From the NCBI GenBank assembly GCA_003456765.1, contig DMOT01000323.1, positions 1-6,572 on the forward strand: a stretch of DNA of 6,572 bases, read 5' to 3'. Made by a program: the position numbers and the translations under genes. The notes beneath the pieces are model-generated. The model saw only the letters and a program-made list of their open reading frames with translations, was not told the origin of the DNA and searched no databases. Source of the DNA: Bacillota bacterium. GTDB taxonomy: Bacteria > Bacillota > DTU025. This document shows, piece by piece, positions 1-5,441 of the stretch (positions are counted from its first letter, which is position 1; each line of letters begins with the position of its first letter).

Positions 1-249
1 GGCGGCGTGGCAACTCCTGCAGATGCCGCCCTCATGATGCAGCTTGGGGCGGATGGCGTTTTCGTTGGATCAGGCATCTTCAAATCGGATGATCCGACCG
101 CTATGGCCGAGGCTGTTGTTCAGGCAGTTGCAAACTACAAGGACCCTGAGATGCTTGCCAGGATCTCAAAGGGTCTGGGTGATGCCATGAAGGGGATAGA
201 CGTCTCGTCCATGGCAGATGAGGAGAAGCTGCAGGATAGAGGCTGGTAG
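1..249 (+). CDS. pdxS: Pyridoxal 5'-phosphate synthase lyase subunit PdxS, C-terminal part (5'-truncated by window edge)
   Basis: The frame is open from base 1 to the TAG at 247-249, giving the last 82 residues of a protein that is usually about 290-295 residues long. PdxS is the (beta/alpha)8-barrel synthase subunit that builds PLP from ribose 5-phosphate, glyceraldehyde 3-phosphate and ammonia supplied by the glutaminase PdxT. The visible part starts with the conserved [10 protein letters not shown] segment. It is followed by [11 protein letters not shown], the late-barrel phosphate-binding region, and ends in the family-typical tail QDRGW. The GTG at base 7 is an internal valine codon, not a start. 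The next gene downstream is glyA, a PLP-dependent enzyme; pdxT, which often follows pdxS, is not here. No clear terminator is seen in the 93 bp before glyA, so read-through is possible. The family call is very sure. Confidence 0.96.
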   Translation, partial: GGVATPADAALMMQLGADGVFVGSGIFKSDDPTAMAEAVVQAVANYKDPEMLARISKGLGDAMKGIDVSSMADEEKLQDRGW

Positions 250-342
250 TACCGACAGTGGTATGCGGATTTGTATGGATTGGAACCCGGATGGGCTACC
301 CGCAGACCGGCGAGCGGAATTTGCGAAGGCGGGGGTAATTGC

Positions 343-1602
343 ATGTACGATAATGTTAGGCGCGAGGATCCCGAAGTAGCAGAAGCGATAAGCAACGAGA
401 TTCGAAGGCAGCATGAGAAGATAGAGCTAATTGCGTCTGAGAACTTCGTCAGCGAAGCGGTGCTTGAGGCGATGGGTTCGCCGTTGACTAACAAGTATGC
501 AGAGGGTTACCCGGGTCGGAGATACTACGGCGGGTGCGAGTACGTAGACGTTGTAGAGGCTCTTGCCATCGAACGTGCGAAGAAGCTGTTTGGGGCAGAG
601 CATGCGAATGTTCAGCCGCACTCGGGGGCGCAGGCGAACATGGCAGTCTATTTTGCATCGCTCCAGCCAGGCGACACTGTGCTTGGGATGAACCTGACCC
701 ACGGGGGACATCTGACTCATGGGATGCACCTGAACATATCGGGCAAGTACTTCAACTTCATTCCCTACGGAGTTAGAAAAGATACACAGGTCATTGATTA
801 TGATGCCATGGAGGAGCTTGCCAAGAAACATCGGCCCAAGATGATTGTGGCAGGCGCCAGTGCATACCCTAGGATCATAGATTTTGGCAGGATACATGAG
901 ATTGCCAGCAGCGTAGATGCGCTCTTGATGGTTGATATGGCCCACATTGCAGGTCTGGTGGCAGTAGGCTTGCATCCTAATCCGGTGGAGTATGCTGATT
1001 TCGTCACAACTACTACACACAAAACCCTTCGCGGACCCCGTGGGGGAATGATCTTGTCCAAGTCTGAGTGGGCTAAGAAGATAGATTCTGCAGTTTTCCC
1101 TGGTACGCAGGGAGGACCGCTTATGCATGTAATAGCTGCCAAAGCCGTTGCATTTTCGGAGGCCTTAAAACCTGAGTTTGCCCGGTACCAACGTGGTATA
1201 ATTATAAATGCCCGGGCTCTCGCAGATGCACTGATCGGGCTCGGATGGCGTTTGGTATCAGGCGGGACCGACAACCATCTAGTCCTTATGGACCTGCGTG
1301 GGACAGGGATTACTGGAAGAGCCGCCGAAGAGGCGCTTGACGAGGTCGGCATCACGGTCAACAAGAACACGGTTCCGTTTGATCCTGAGAAGCCGATGGT
1401 CACCAGCGGAGTCAGGATCGGCACGCCGGCTGTTACCACTCGGGGCATGAAAGAACCTGAGATGCGAGAGATCGCCTTGCTGATCGACAAGACCCTCAGG
1501 AATATGGATTCAGAAGAGGCTCTTGATGAGGTGAGGAAGGGCGTAGCCGACGTAGTATCCAGGTTCCCGCTGTATCCTGATATTAGGGCTGAGTTAGGTT
1601 GA
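343..1602 (+). CDS. glyA: Serine hydroxymethyltransferase (glycine hydroxymethyltransferase)
   Basis: This 419-residue cytosolic PLP enzyme of normal family length interconverts serine plus tetrahydrofolate with glycine plus 5,10-methylene-tetrahydrofolate. The motifs occur in the expected order: IELIASENF near residue 28; [15 protein letters not shown] at 50-64 with active-site Tyr52, Glu54 and Tyr62; GGHLTHG with PLP-stacking His123; VDMAHIAGL with Asp198 and His201; [14 protein letters not shown] with the Schiff-base Lys227; and SGVRIGTPA with substrate-carboxylate Arg358. These positions are each one higher than the numbering I recall for the Bacillus stearothermophilus enzyme. The frame extends upstream to a TTG at 271, but ATG 343 is chosen. 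It has AAGG and GGGGG purine runs at 326-335, seven bases upstream, and gives the usual N-terminus. The gene stands 93 bp after pdxS and 142 bp before porG. All catalytic residues I can name are intact. Confidence 0.98.
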   Translation: MYDNVRREDPEVAEAISNEIRRQHEKIELIASENFVSEAVLEAMGSPLTNKYAEGYPGRRYYGGCEYVDVVEALAIERAKKLFGAEHANVQPHSGAQANMAVYFASLQPGDTVLGMNLTHGGHLTHGMHLNISGKYFNFIPYGVRKDTQVIDYDAMEELAKKHRPKMIVAGASAYPRIIDFGRIHEIASSVDALLMVDMAHIAGLVAVGLHPNPVEYADFVTTTTHKTLRGPRGGMILSKSEWAKKIDSAVFPGTQGGPLMHVIAAKAVAFSEALKPEFARYQRGIIINARALADALIGLGWRLVSGGTDNHLVLMDLRGTGITGRAAEEALDEVGITVNKNTVPFDPEKPMVTSGVRIGTPAVTTRGMKEPEMREIALLIDKTLRNMDSEEALDEVRKGVADVVSRFPLYPDIRAELG

Positions 1603-1630
1603 CACGCAGCCTGCAGTGAAACTTACTCGC

Positions 1631-1666
1631 GAATCACTTGTGCCGCGGGTAACCGCGGCATGATTC
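1631..1666. repeat. Two-part inverted repeat / hairpin with GUAA tetraloop between glyA and porG
   Basis: TGCCGCGG (1641-1648) and CCGCGGCA (1653-1660) are perfect 8-bp complements around the loop GTAA, which as RNA is a GNRA-type tetraloop. An outer pair, GAATCA (1631-1636) and TGATTC (1661-1666), is also perfectly complementary. Four unpaired bases, CTTG at 1637-1640, lie on the 5' side only. No T-run follows (the next bases are ATATAGCC), so it does not look like a normal intrinsic terminator. It could be an RNA processing or stability element that sets different levels for glyA and por, or a protein-binding operator. The structure is seen directly; its role is unknown. Confidence 0.7.
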
Positions 1667-1744
1667 ATATAGCCTATACACGCTGTGCTCAATTTACCCT
1701 GGCCAGCTATGTATGGAGAAACACACGATAGGAGGAGGAAGGTT

Positions 1745-2320
1745 ATGGCCAATCTTCTAGAGATTCGCTGGCATGGACGTGCCGGACAGGGAGCGAAGAC
1801 GGCTGCACTTGTACTGGCTGAGGCAGCTATTTCTACGGGCAAGTATGCCCAGGCGTTTCCTGAGTATGGTCCGGAGCGAATGGGCGCGCCCATGAAAGCT
1901 TACAACAGAATCAGCGATGAACCAATCACAGTCCACCACCATGTAGAAGAGCCAGACATCGTCATAGTTCTAGACCCAACATTGCTCACAGTAGGCGACG
2001 TTAAGGCTGGGGTCCCTGACGACGGCATCTACCTTATCAACACGCCGCTTTCAGCGAGCGAGATGCGCAAGACACTCGATCTTGAAGGCAGCGGGGCGAA
2101 GGTATACACCCTCGATGCGACCCAGGTATCAATGGATACCATAGGTCGCAACATCCCGAACACCCCAATGATCGGTGCCCTCGTTGCGGCAACGGGGCTT
2201 CTAGAGCTCGATGAGTTGCTCAAGGACACTCAGATCAAACTGTCCAAGAAGCTGCGCCCTGAGGTGGTTGACAAGAACATGGAGGCTATTAAGCGAGCCT
2301 ATCGGGAGGTGGCTTCTTAA
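1745..2320 (+). CDS. porG: Pyruvate:ferredoxin oxidoreductase (pyruvate synthase) gamma subunit
   Basis: This 191-residue protein is the gamma subunit of the four-subunit 2-oxoacid:ferredoxin oxidoreductase. The enzyme converts pyruvate, CoA and oxidized ferredoxin to acetyl-CoA, CO2 and reduced ferredoxin, and can run in reverse. Visible signatures are HGRAGQGAKTA (residues 10-20), FPEYGPERMGAP (38-49) and RNIPNTPMIGA (135-145), all typical of the gamma domain. The open frame starts at a GTG at 1685, but ATG 1745 is preferred. A strong GGAGGAGG at 1731-1738 sits six bases before it, and the protein then begins right at the conserved domain. The TAA stop overlaps the porD ATG by one base (TAATG), which suggests translational coupling. 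Substrate choice cannot be read from this subunit alone; pyruvate is inferred from the whole cluster. Confidence 0.95.
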   Translation: MANLLEIRWHGRAGQGAKTAALVLAEAAISTGKYAQAFPEYGPERMGAPMKAYNRISDEPITVHHHVEEPDIVIVLDPTLLTVGDVKAGVPDDGIYLINTPLSASEMRKTLDLEGSGAKVYTLDATQVSMDTIGRNIPNTPMIGALVAATGLLELDELLKDTQIKLSKKLRPEVVDKNMEAIKRAYREVAS

Positions 2321-2625
2321 TGTCAGTTCCGAAAGATGCTGGCTGGAAGGATGTGCCGAAGGCCGGGAGGATTCTAGAGCCTGGATCTGCTGCGAAGTAT
2401 GAGACGGGGGGATGGAGGACCTACCGCCCTGTTCACATACCTGAAAACTGCATCAACTGCCTATTCTGCTGGATTTACTGTCCTGATCAGGCGATTCTGG
2501 TGGAGGACGGGAAATTCAAGGGCATAGACTACGCTTACTGCAAGGGCTGCGGCATTTGTGCCACTGAATGCCCGGGCAAGCGTGGAAACAAGGCACTCAA
2601 GATGGTCTTGGACGAAGAGGCCTAG
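2320..2625 (+). CDS. porD: Pyruvate:ferredoxin oxidoreductase delta subunit (2[4Fe-4S] ferredoxin-like)
   Basis: This 101-residue protein is the electron-transfer subunit of the PorGDAB complex, passing electrons from the catalytic subunits towards external ferredoxin. It carries two complete CxxCxxCxxxCP motifs, with Cys44, 47, 50 and 54 and then Cys74, 77, 80 and 84, enough for two [4Fe-4S] clusters. About 40 residues precede the first motif, as is usual for delta subunits, and include GGWRTYRPVHIPENC. The ATG at 2320 shares its A with the porG stop, and GGGAGGTGG (2304-2312) inside porG provides a ribosome binding site seven bases away. A 25-bp gap leads to porA. All eight cluster ligands are present. 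Confidence 0.96.
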   Translation: MSVPKDAGWKDVPKAGRILEPGSAAKYETGGWRTYRPVHIPENCINCLFCWIYCPDQAILVEDGKFKGIDYAYCKGCGICATECPGKRGNKALKMVLDEEA

Positions 2626-2650
2626 ACGAAGAAGGAAGGAGGAGTATTTC

Positions 2651-3832
2651 ATGAGCATAAGGGTTGGAAAAACAGGCAACGAGGCGGTCGCAGAGGCGAT
2701 GCGCCAGATCAACCCAGACGTAGTCGCGGCATATCCGATTACGCCACAAACCGAGATAGTACAGATCTTCTCCAGCTTCGTCGCTAATGGCAAGGTGGAT
2801 ACAGAGTTTGTGACGGTAGAAAGTGAACACTCTGCGATGAGCGCTACAGTGGGAGCCGCTTCAGCCGGGGCGCGATCCATGACTGCTACGTCAGCAAATG
2901 GACTTGCGTTCATGTGGGAGATTGTATATATCGCAGCCGGCATGAGGCTGCCGATAGTCATGCCCGTTGTTAATAGGGCGCTTTCGGGGCCGCTGAACAT
3001 CCACTGCGACCATAGCGACACCATGGGAGCCAGAGATTCCGGATGGATTCAGCTTTTCTCGGAGAACGCGCAGGAGGCATACGACAACGCTGTTCAGGCC
3101 CCTAGAATCGCTGAGAACCCCGATGTGAAGCTTCCGGTAATGGTGACAATGGATGGCTTCATCATCAGCCATGCCATGGAAGTCATGGAGATACTCGAGG
3201 ATGAGAAGGTGCGGGAGTTCATAGGGAAGTATGTCCCGGAGAATCCTCTGCTCGATGTAGACAACCCGGTTACGCTTGGGCCTGTCGACCTGCAGGACTG
3301 GAACTTCGAGCACAAGAGGCAGCAGGCAGAAGCAATGCGCAACGCCAAGCCTGTAATTCTGGATGTTGCCAGCGAGTATGCGAAGCTGACTGGCCGCAAG
3401 TATGGTCTGTTTGAAGAGTACAAGCTGGATGACGCTGACATAGCTATCGTCGTATTGGGATCCACTGCTGGCACTGCTAAGGTTGCCGTGGACCAGTTGA
3501 GGGCAAAGGGAGTCCGTGCCGGAATGCTCAAGATCAGGGTGTTCCGACCATTCCCCGCGGAGGAGATTGCTGATGCCCTGAAACATGTCAAGGCTGTGGC
3601 CGTGATGGACAGGTCTGACTCATTCAATGCCGTGGGTGGCCCGGTATTCGTCGATGTGCGCTCCGCTCTGTATGACGTTGATAACGGTCCAAAGATCGTC
3701 AACTACATCTACGGGATCGGCGGCCGCGATGTGACTCCTGATCATGTCAAGACGGCCTATGCCGACCTCGCAAAGATCGCCGAGACCGGGCAGGTAGAGA
3801 ATCCTCTCACCTACCTGGGCATTAGAGAGTAG
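2651..3832 (+). CDS. porA: Pyruvate:ferredoxin oxidoreductase alpha subunit
   Basis: This 393-residue protein is the alpha subunit, which forms the active site together with PorB. The N-terminal pyrimidine-binding TPP domain shows YPITPQTEIV (28-37, with Thr31), VESEHSAM with Glu59 as the likely cofactor-activating glutamate, and SANGLAFMWE (81-90). VNRALSGP follows, with Arg109 in the position that contacts the substrate carboxylate in characterized enzymes, then HCDHSDTM. The C-terminal transketolase-like domain includes VVLGSTAGTAK (267-277) and KIRVFRPFP (294-302). The frame extends upstream to 2558 with an arginine-rich stretch that overlaps porD. ATG 2651 is chosen because AAGGAGGAG (2636-2644) lies six bases before it and the protein then starts at the usual place. 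PorB follows after 11 bp. Family and role are very sure; pyruvate rather than another 2-oxoacid is likely but inferred. Confidence 0.96.
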   Translation: MSIRVGKTGNEAVAEAMRQINPDVVAAYPITPQTEIVQIFSSFVANGKVDTEFVTVESEHSAMSATVGAASAGARSMTATSANGLAFMWEIVYIAAGMRLPIVMPVVNRALSGPLNIHCDHSDTMGARDSGWIQLFSENAQEAYDNAVQAPRIAENPDVKLPVMVTMDGFIISHAMEVMEILEDEKVREFIGKYVPENPLLDVDNPVTLGPVDLQDWNFEHKRQQAEAMRNAKPVILDVASEYAKLTGRKYGLFEEYKLDDADIAIVVLGSTAGTAKVAVDQLRAKGVRAGMLKIRVFRPFPAEEIADALKHVKAVAVMDRSDSFNAVGGPVFVDVRSALYDVDNGPKIVNYIYGIGGRDVTPDHVKTAYADLAKIAETGQVENPLTYLGIRE

Positions 3833-3843
3833 GGGGTGTGCAC

Positions 3844-4770
3844 ATGGCGACTTTAAAAGAGCTGTCGAACAAGGAGATCCTGATTTCGTCAGGCCACCGT
3901 GCTTGTGCGGGTTGCGGATTTCCGATCATCATAAAACAGGCGCTTCTGGCGGCAGAGAATCCTGTGGTTGTTGCATGCGCCACAGGGTGCATGGAAGTAT
4001 GCACGACTATCTACCCGTATACGGCGTGGAAGGTTCCATTCATCCATAATGCATTCGAGAATGCTGCTTCCACTCTCAGCGGCGTCGAGGCAGCCTACAA
4101 GTCCCTCTCACGCCAGGGCAAACTAGACAAGAAGATCGATTTCATAGCCTTCGGCGGTGACGGAGGAACATATGACATTGGTTTCCAGGCACTTTCGGGA
4201 GCTATGGAACGTGGGCATAACATGCTATACATCTGCTATGACAACCAGGCCTACATGAACACGGGCATTCAGCGGTCGAGCGCGACCCCGAGGGGCGCTA
4301 ACACCACCACTAGCCCTGCAGGCACTGAGTCATACGGCAAGAAGCAGTATCGCAAGGACCTCAGCGCAGTGATGGTTGCGCATGAGATCCCCTATGTGGC
4401 CCAGGCTTCTCCAAGCAATTGGAATGACCTGGTGACCAAGGTCAAGAAGGCCCTGGCTGTTGAAGGCCCGGCTTTCATGAACATTATCCAGCCGTGCGTA
4501 TTGGGATGGAAGTATCCTTCTGACCAATCAATCGAACTGGCTAAGCTGGCCGTTGATACGTGCTTCTGGCCACTGTACGAGGTCGAGAATGGGGAGTACA
4601 AGCTCACCTACAGGCCTAAGGAGAAGAAGCCGGTAGAGGACTGGCTCAAGAGACAGGGCAGGTTCCGACACCTCTTCAAGCCAGAGAATGCCGAGATCCT
4701 CAAGGAAATCCAGGAGGACATAGACACTCGTTGGAGCAGGCTGCTGGCAAAGTGCGGCGAAGAGGCCTAG
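3844..4770 (+). CDS. porB: Pyruvate:ferredoxin oxidoreductase beta subunit (TPP- and [4Fe-4S]-binding)
   Basis: This 308-residue protein is the beta subunit, which binds the diphosphate of TPP and the proximal [4Fe-4S] cluster. The TPP signature runs from GGDGGTYDIG (104-113) to the YDNQAYMNTGIQ segment (132-143), with Asn134. Four cysteines are placed as expected for cluster ligands: Cys21 and Cys24 in HRACAGCG, Cys49 in ATGCMEV and Cys218 in QPCVLGW. The segment SSATPRGANTTTSPAG (145-160) is of the kind seen in pyruvate-type enzymes, which favours pyruvate as substrate. A GTG at 3838 is in frame two codons earlier, but it lies inside the AGGGGGTG ribosome binding site (3831-3838), so ATG 3844 is the better start. 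PorB is the last gene of the porGDAB operon; a terminator-like hairpin follows. Confidence 0.96.
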   Translation: MATLKELSNKEILISSGHRACAGCGFPIIIKQALLAAENPVVVACATGCMEVCTTIYPYTAWKVPFIHNAFENAASTLSGVEAAYKSLSRQGKLDKKIDFIAFGGDGGTYDIGFQALSGAMERGHNMLYICYDNQAYMNTGIQRSSATPRGANTTTSPAGTESYGKKQYRKDLSAVMVAHEIPYVAQASPSNWNDLVTKVKKALAVEGPAFMNIIQPCVLGWKYPSDQSIELAKLAVDTCFWPLYEVENGEYKLTYRPKEKKPVEDWLKRQGRFRHLFKPENAEILKEIQEDIDTRWSRLLAKCGEEA

Positions 4771-4771
4771 C

Positions 4772-4789
4772 CTGCTAACGGCTTAGCAG
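4772..4789. repeat. Small perfect inverted repeat just after porB
   Basis: CTGCTAA (4772-4778) and TTAGCAG (4783-4789) are exact 7-bp complements around a CGGC loop, starting two bases after the porB stop. No T-tract follows. It may protect the 3' end of the por transcript, acting with the larger hairpin 36 bp downstream, or it may be chance. The repeat is directly visible; no function can be assigned. Confidence 0.5.
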
Positions 4790-4825
4790 CCAATTGAGTG
4801 ACTGAGTAGATAACTGAGCTTGCAG

Positions 4826-4861
4826 AGGCCGGCCGTCTCCATTGTGGGGGCGGCCGGCTTT
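4826..4861 (+). terminator. Probable intrinsic terminator of the porGDAB operon
   Basis: GCCGGCCG (4828-4835) pairs perfectly with CGGCCGGC (4851-4858). The helix can be extended inward by TCTCC (4836-4840) against GGGGG (4846-4850), with two G-U pairs and an ATTGT loop. The tail is only CTTTA, a weak U-tract, so termination may be incomplete. The position, 55 bases after the porB stop and well before the serS promoter, supports an operon end. Between it and the promoter (4862-4988) I see no gene, repeat or clear signal. Confidence 0.75.
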
Positions 4862-4988
4862 ACTTCCGGGAGGGGTTGCTTGCCACTCTCTGCCTCGGCT
4901 GGTGCAGGCGAATGCCCTGACCCAAGGCTGTTTGTATGTGCGAACTGAAAGGCTGTGAGTATTCGTAGGGTTTGATTGCTTCCGCCCC

Positions 4989-5017
4989 TTGACTTTGGCG
5001 CACAGGAGATATATCAT
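4989..5017 (+). promoter_or_regulatory. Sigma-A-type promoter for the serS leader
   Basis: TTGACT at 4989-4994 matches the -35 consensus TTGACA at five of six bases. TATCAT at 5012-5017 matches TATAAT at five of six. The spacer is exactly 17 bp. Transcription would begin near 5023-5026, giving a leader of about 418 bases before the serS start codon. The match is read directly; activity is inferred. Confidence 0.8.
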
Positions 5018-5029
5018 ATAAGGAAGTTG

Positions 5030-5049
5030 CAGGAGGCGATCGCCACCTG
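5030..5049 (+). other. Hairpin at the 5' end of the serS leader RNA
   Basis: CAGG (5030-5033) pairs with CCTG (5046-5049), and GGC (5035-5037) pairs with GCC (5042-5044) around a GATC loop, with one A-A mismatch. Two G-U pairs could extend it outward to 5028-5051. It starts only a few bases after the predicted transcription start and lies before Stem I, so it is outside the standard T-box architecture. It may stabilize the 5' end of the RNA. Part of it is the self-complementary DNA GGCGATCGCC, so a DNA-binding role is also possible. Confidence 0.5.
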
Positions 5050-5110
5050 TGCATATAGTAAACGCGATGAAGGGGAACAGTATCTCGTAATCTTCTTCAC
5101 AGAGAGCCGG

Positions 5111-5148
5111 GTGCGCCTCGCGACCATTTGAGCGTAAGCGACGTTCAC
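5111..5148 (+). other. Extra hairpin inserted in the apical loop of T-box Stem I
   Basis: GTGCGCCTCGC (5111-5121) can pair with GCGACGTTCAC (5138-5148) in nine of eleven positions, including one G-U pair, leaving a 16-base loop. It lies between the 5' strand GCCGG (5106-5110) and the distal loop motif CTGGTGAAAA (5169-5178). In standard T-boxes these are separated by only a few bases. The whole extra segment is about 58 bases (5111-5168). The tRNA elbow normally docks at this end of Stem I. The pairing is seen; the insertion reading rests on recalled T-box consensus. Confidence 0.6.
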
Positions 5149-5337
5149 TTGTTATGGAGTCTGCGGGGCTGGTGAAAACCGGCAGGAAGTAACGGGGGAA
5201 TCCGCCCTGGAGCGGCCGGCCGAACAAGAGTAAGCCGTGACGGGACCGCCCGTAACAGCGGACACGAGAGGGTTTGCCTGAGACCAAGCGCATAGCGCCG
5301 GAATGGGGCGCTCAGAGTGCTTGTCCAGGCGACCAAT

Positions 5338-5372
5338 CGGGGTGGCAACGTGGGAAGTTTGTCCCGCCCCCG
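5338..5372 (+). promoter_or_regulatory. T-box antiterminator with UGGC tRNA-acceptor bulge
   Basis: CGGGG (5338-5342) pairs with CCCCG (5368-5372), and GTGGGA (5350-5355) pairs with TCCCGC (5362-5367) through one G-U pair, around the loop AGTTTG. This leaves the seven-base bulge UGGCAAC (5343-5349), the size and type expected of a T-box. UGGC complements the acceptor end GCCA, and bacterial tRNA-Ser has G as the base before CCA. The bulge therefore agrees with the UCC specifier on serine. Confidence 0.92.
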
Positions 5373-5401
5373 GCGGCAAAGCCGTGGGGTGGGATTTTTT
5401 T
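5362..5401 (+). terminator. T-box-controlled intrinsic terminator before serS
   Basis: TCCCGCCCC (5362-5370) pairs with GGGGTGGGA (5386-5394) through one G-U pair. The helix continues as CGGC (5371-5374) with GCCG (5381-5384), loop GGCAAA, leaving U5385 bulged. Seven Ts follow at 5395-5401. The 5' arm (5362-5372) is the same sequence used as the 3' arm of the antiterminator, so only one of the two structures can form at a time. Confidence 0.95.
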
Positions 5402-5441
5402 GTGGGCCATTGCGGCAACAGATTAAGGGGGAATCTTCGTT

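Larger units (their letters stand above)
5024..5401 (+). promoter_or_regulatory. T-box riboswitch (tRNA-Ser-responsive leader of serS)
   Basis: This leader RNA senses uncharged tRNA-Ser and lets transcription continue into serS when serylation is low. Stem I runs about 5063-5214. CGC (5063-5065) pairs with GCG (5212-5214). A K-turn-like region follows (GATGA 5066-5070 opposite GGA 5209-5211), then AGGG (5071-5074) pairs with CCCT (5205-5208). The specifier loop has AGTA on its 5' side (5079-5082) and the serine codon UCC (5201-5203) on its 3' side, followed by a purine. Above it, CTTCT pairs with GGAAG, then come the AG bulge AGAGAG and GCCGG (5106-5110) with CCGGC (5179-5183). CTGGTGAAAA (5169-5178) is the distal loop motif. 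A Stem II-type hairpin lies at 5235-5261. A long Stem III lies at 5276-5330, with GCCTG/CAGGC at its base and AGCGCC/GGCGCT near its tip. The T-box core follows at 5338-5354. The class is certain; individual pairs were drawn by hand. Confidence 0.96.

Noticed and set aside
250..342. Possible riboswitch in the pdxS-glyA gap, since folate or ZTP switches can precede one-carbon genes
   Set aside because: Only short self-complementary bits such as GGG-CTA-CCC and paired CCGG are present. I could not match the conserved cores of the THF, ZTP or glycine riboswitches.
427..1128. Long minus-strand open frame opposite glyA, and a similar one at 798-1490
   Set aside because: They lie entirely antisense to an intact glyA, show no recognisable domain, and have no plausible ribosome binding site. 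They are shadows of its codon bias.
1675..1680. TATACA as a -10 box of a porG promoter
   Set aside because: The position 17 bp upstream reads ACCGCG, inside the hairpin, with no resemblance to a -35 box.
2891..3702. Minus-strand open frames opposite porA
   Set aside because: Antisense to a complete, motif-bearing porA; the translations resemble no family I know.
4801..4818. Direct repeat of ACTGAG 12 bp apart after porB
   Set aside because: Six bases repeated twice is easily chance, and there is no third copy or symmetry to support an operator.
5067..5090. Tiny frame ATG AAG GGG AAC AGT ATC TCG TAA in the serS leader, with two serine codons, resembling an attenuation leader peptide
   Set aside because: It has no ribosome binding site and consists of conserved T-box Stem I elements (K-turn and AGTA), which fully explain the sequence.
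4775..5418. Several open frames of 64-172 codons in the porB-serS gap, mostly on the minus strand
   Set aside because: They run across the terminator, promoter and T-box structures, which explain the sequence better. Their composition is low in order and lacks any domain.
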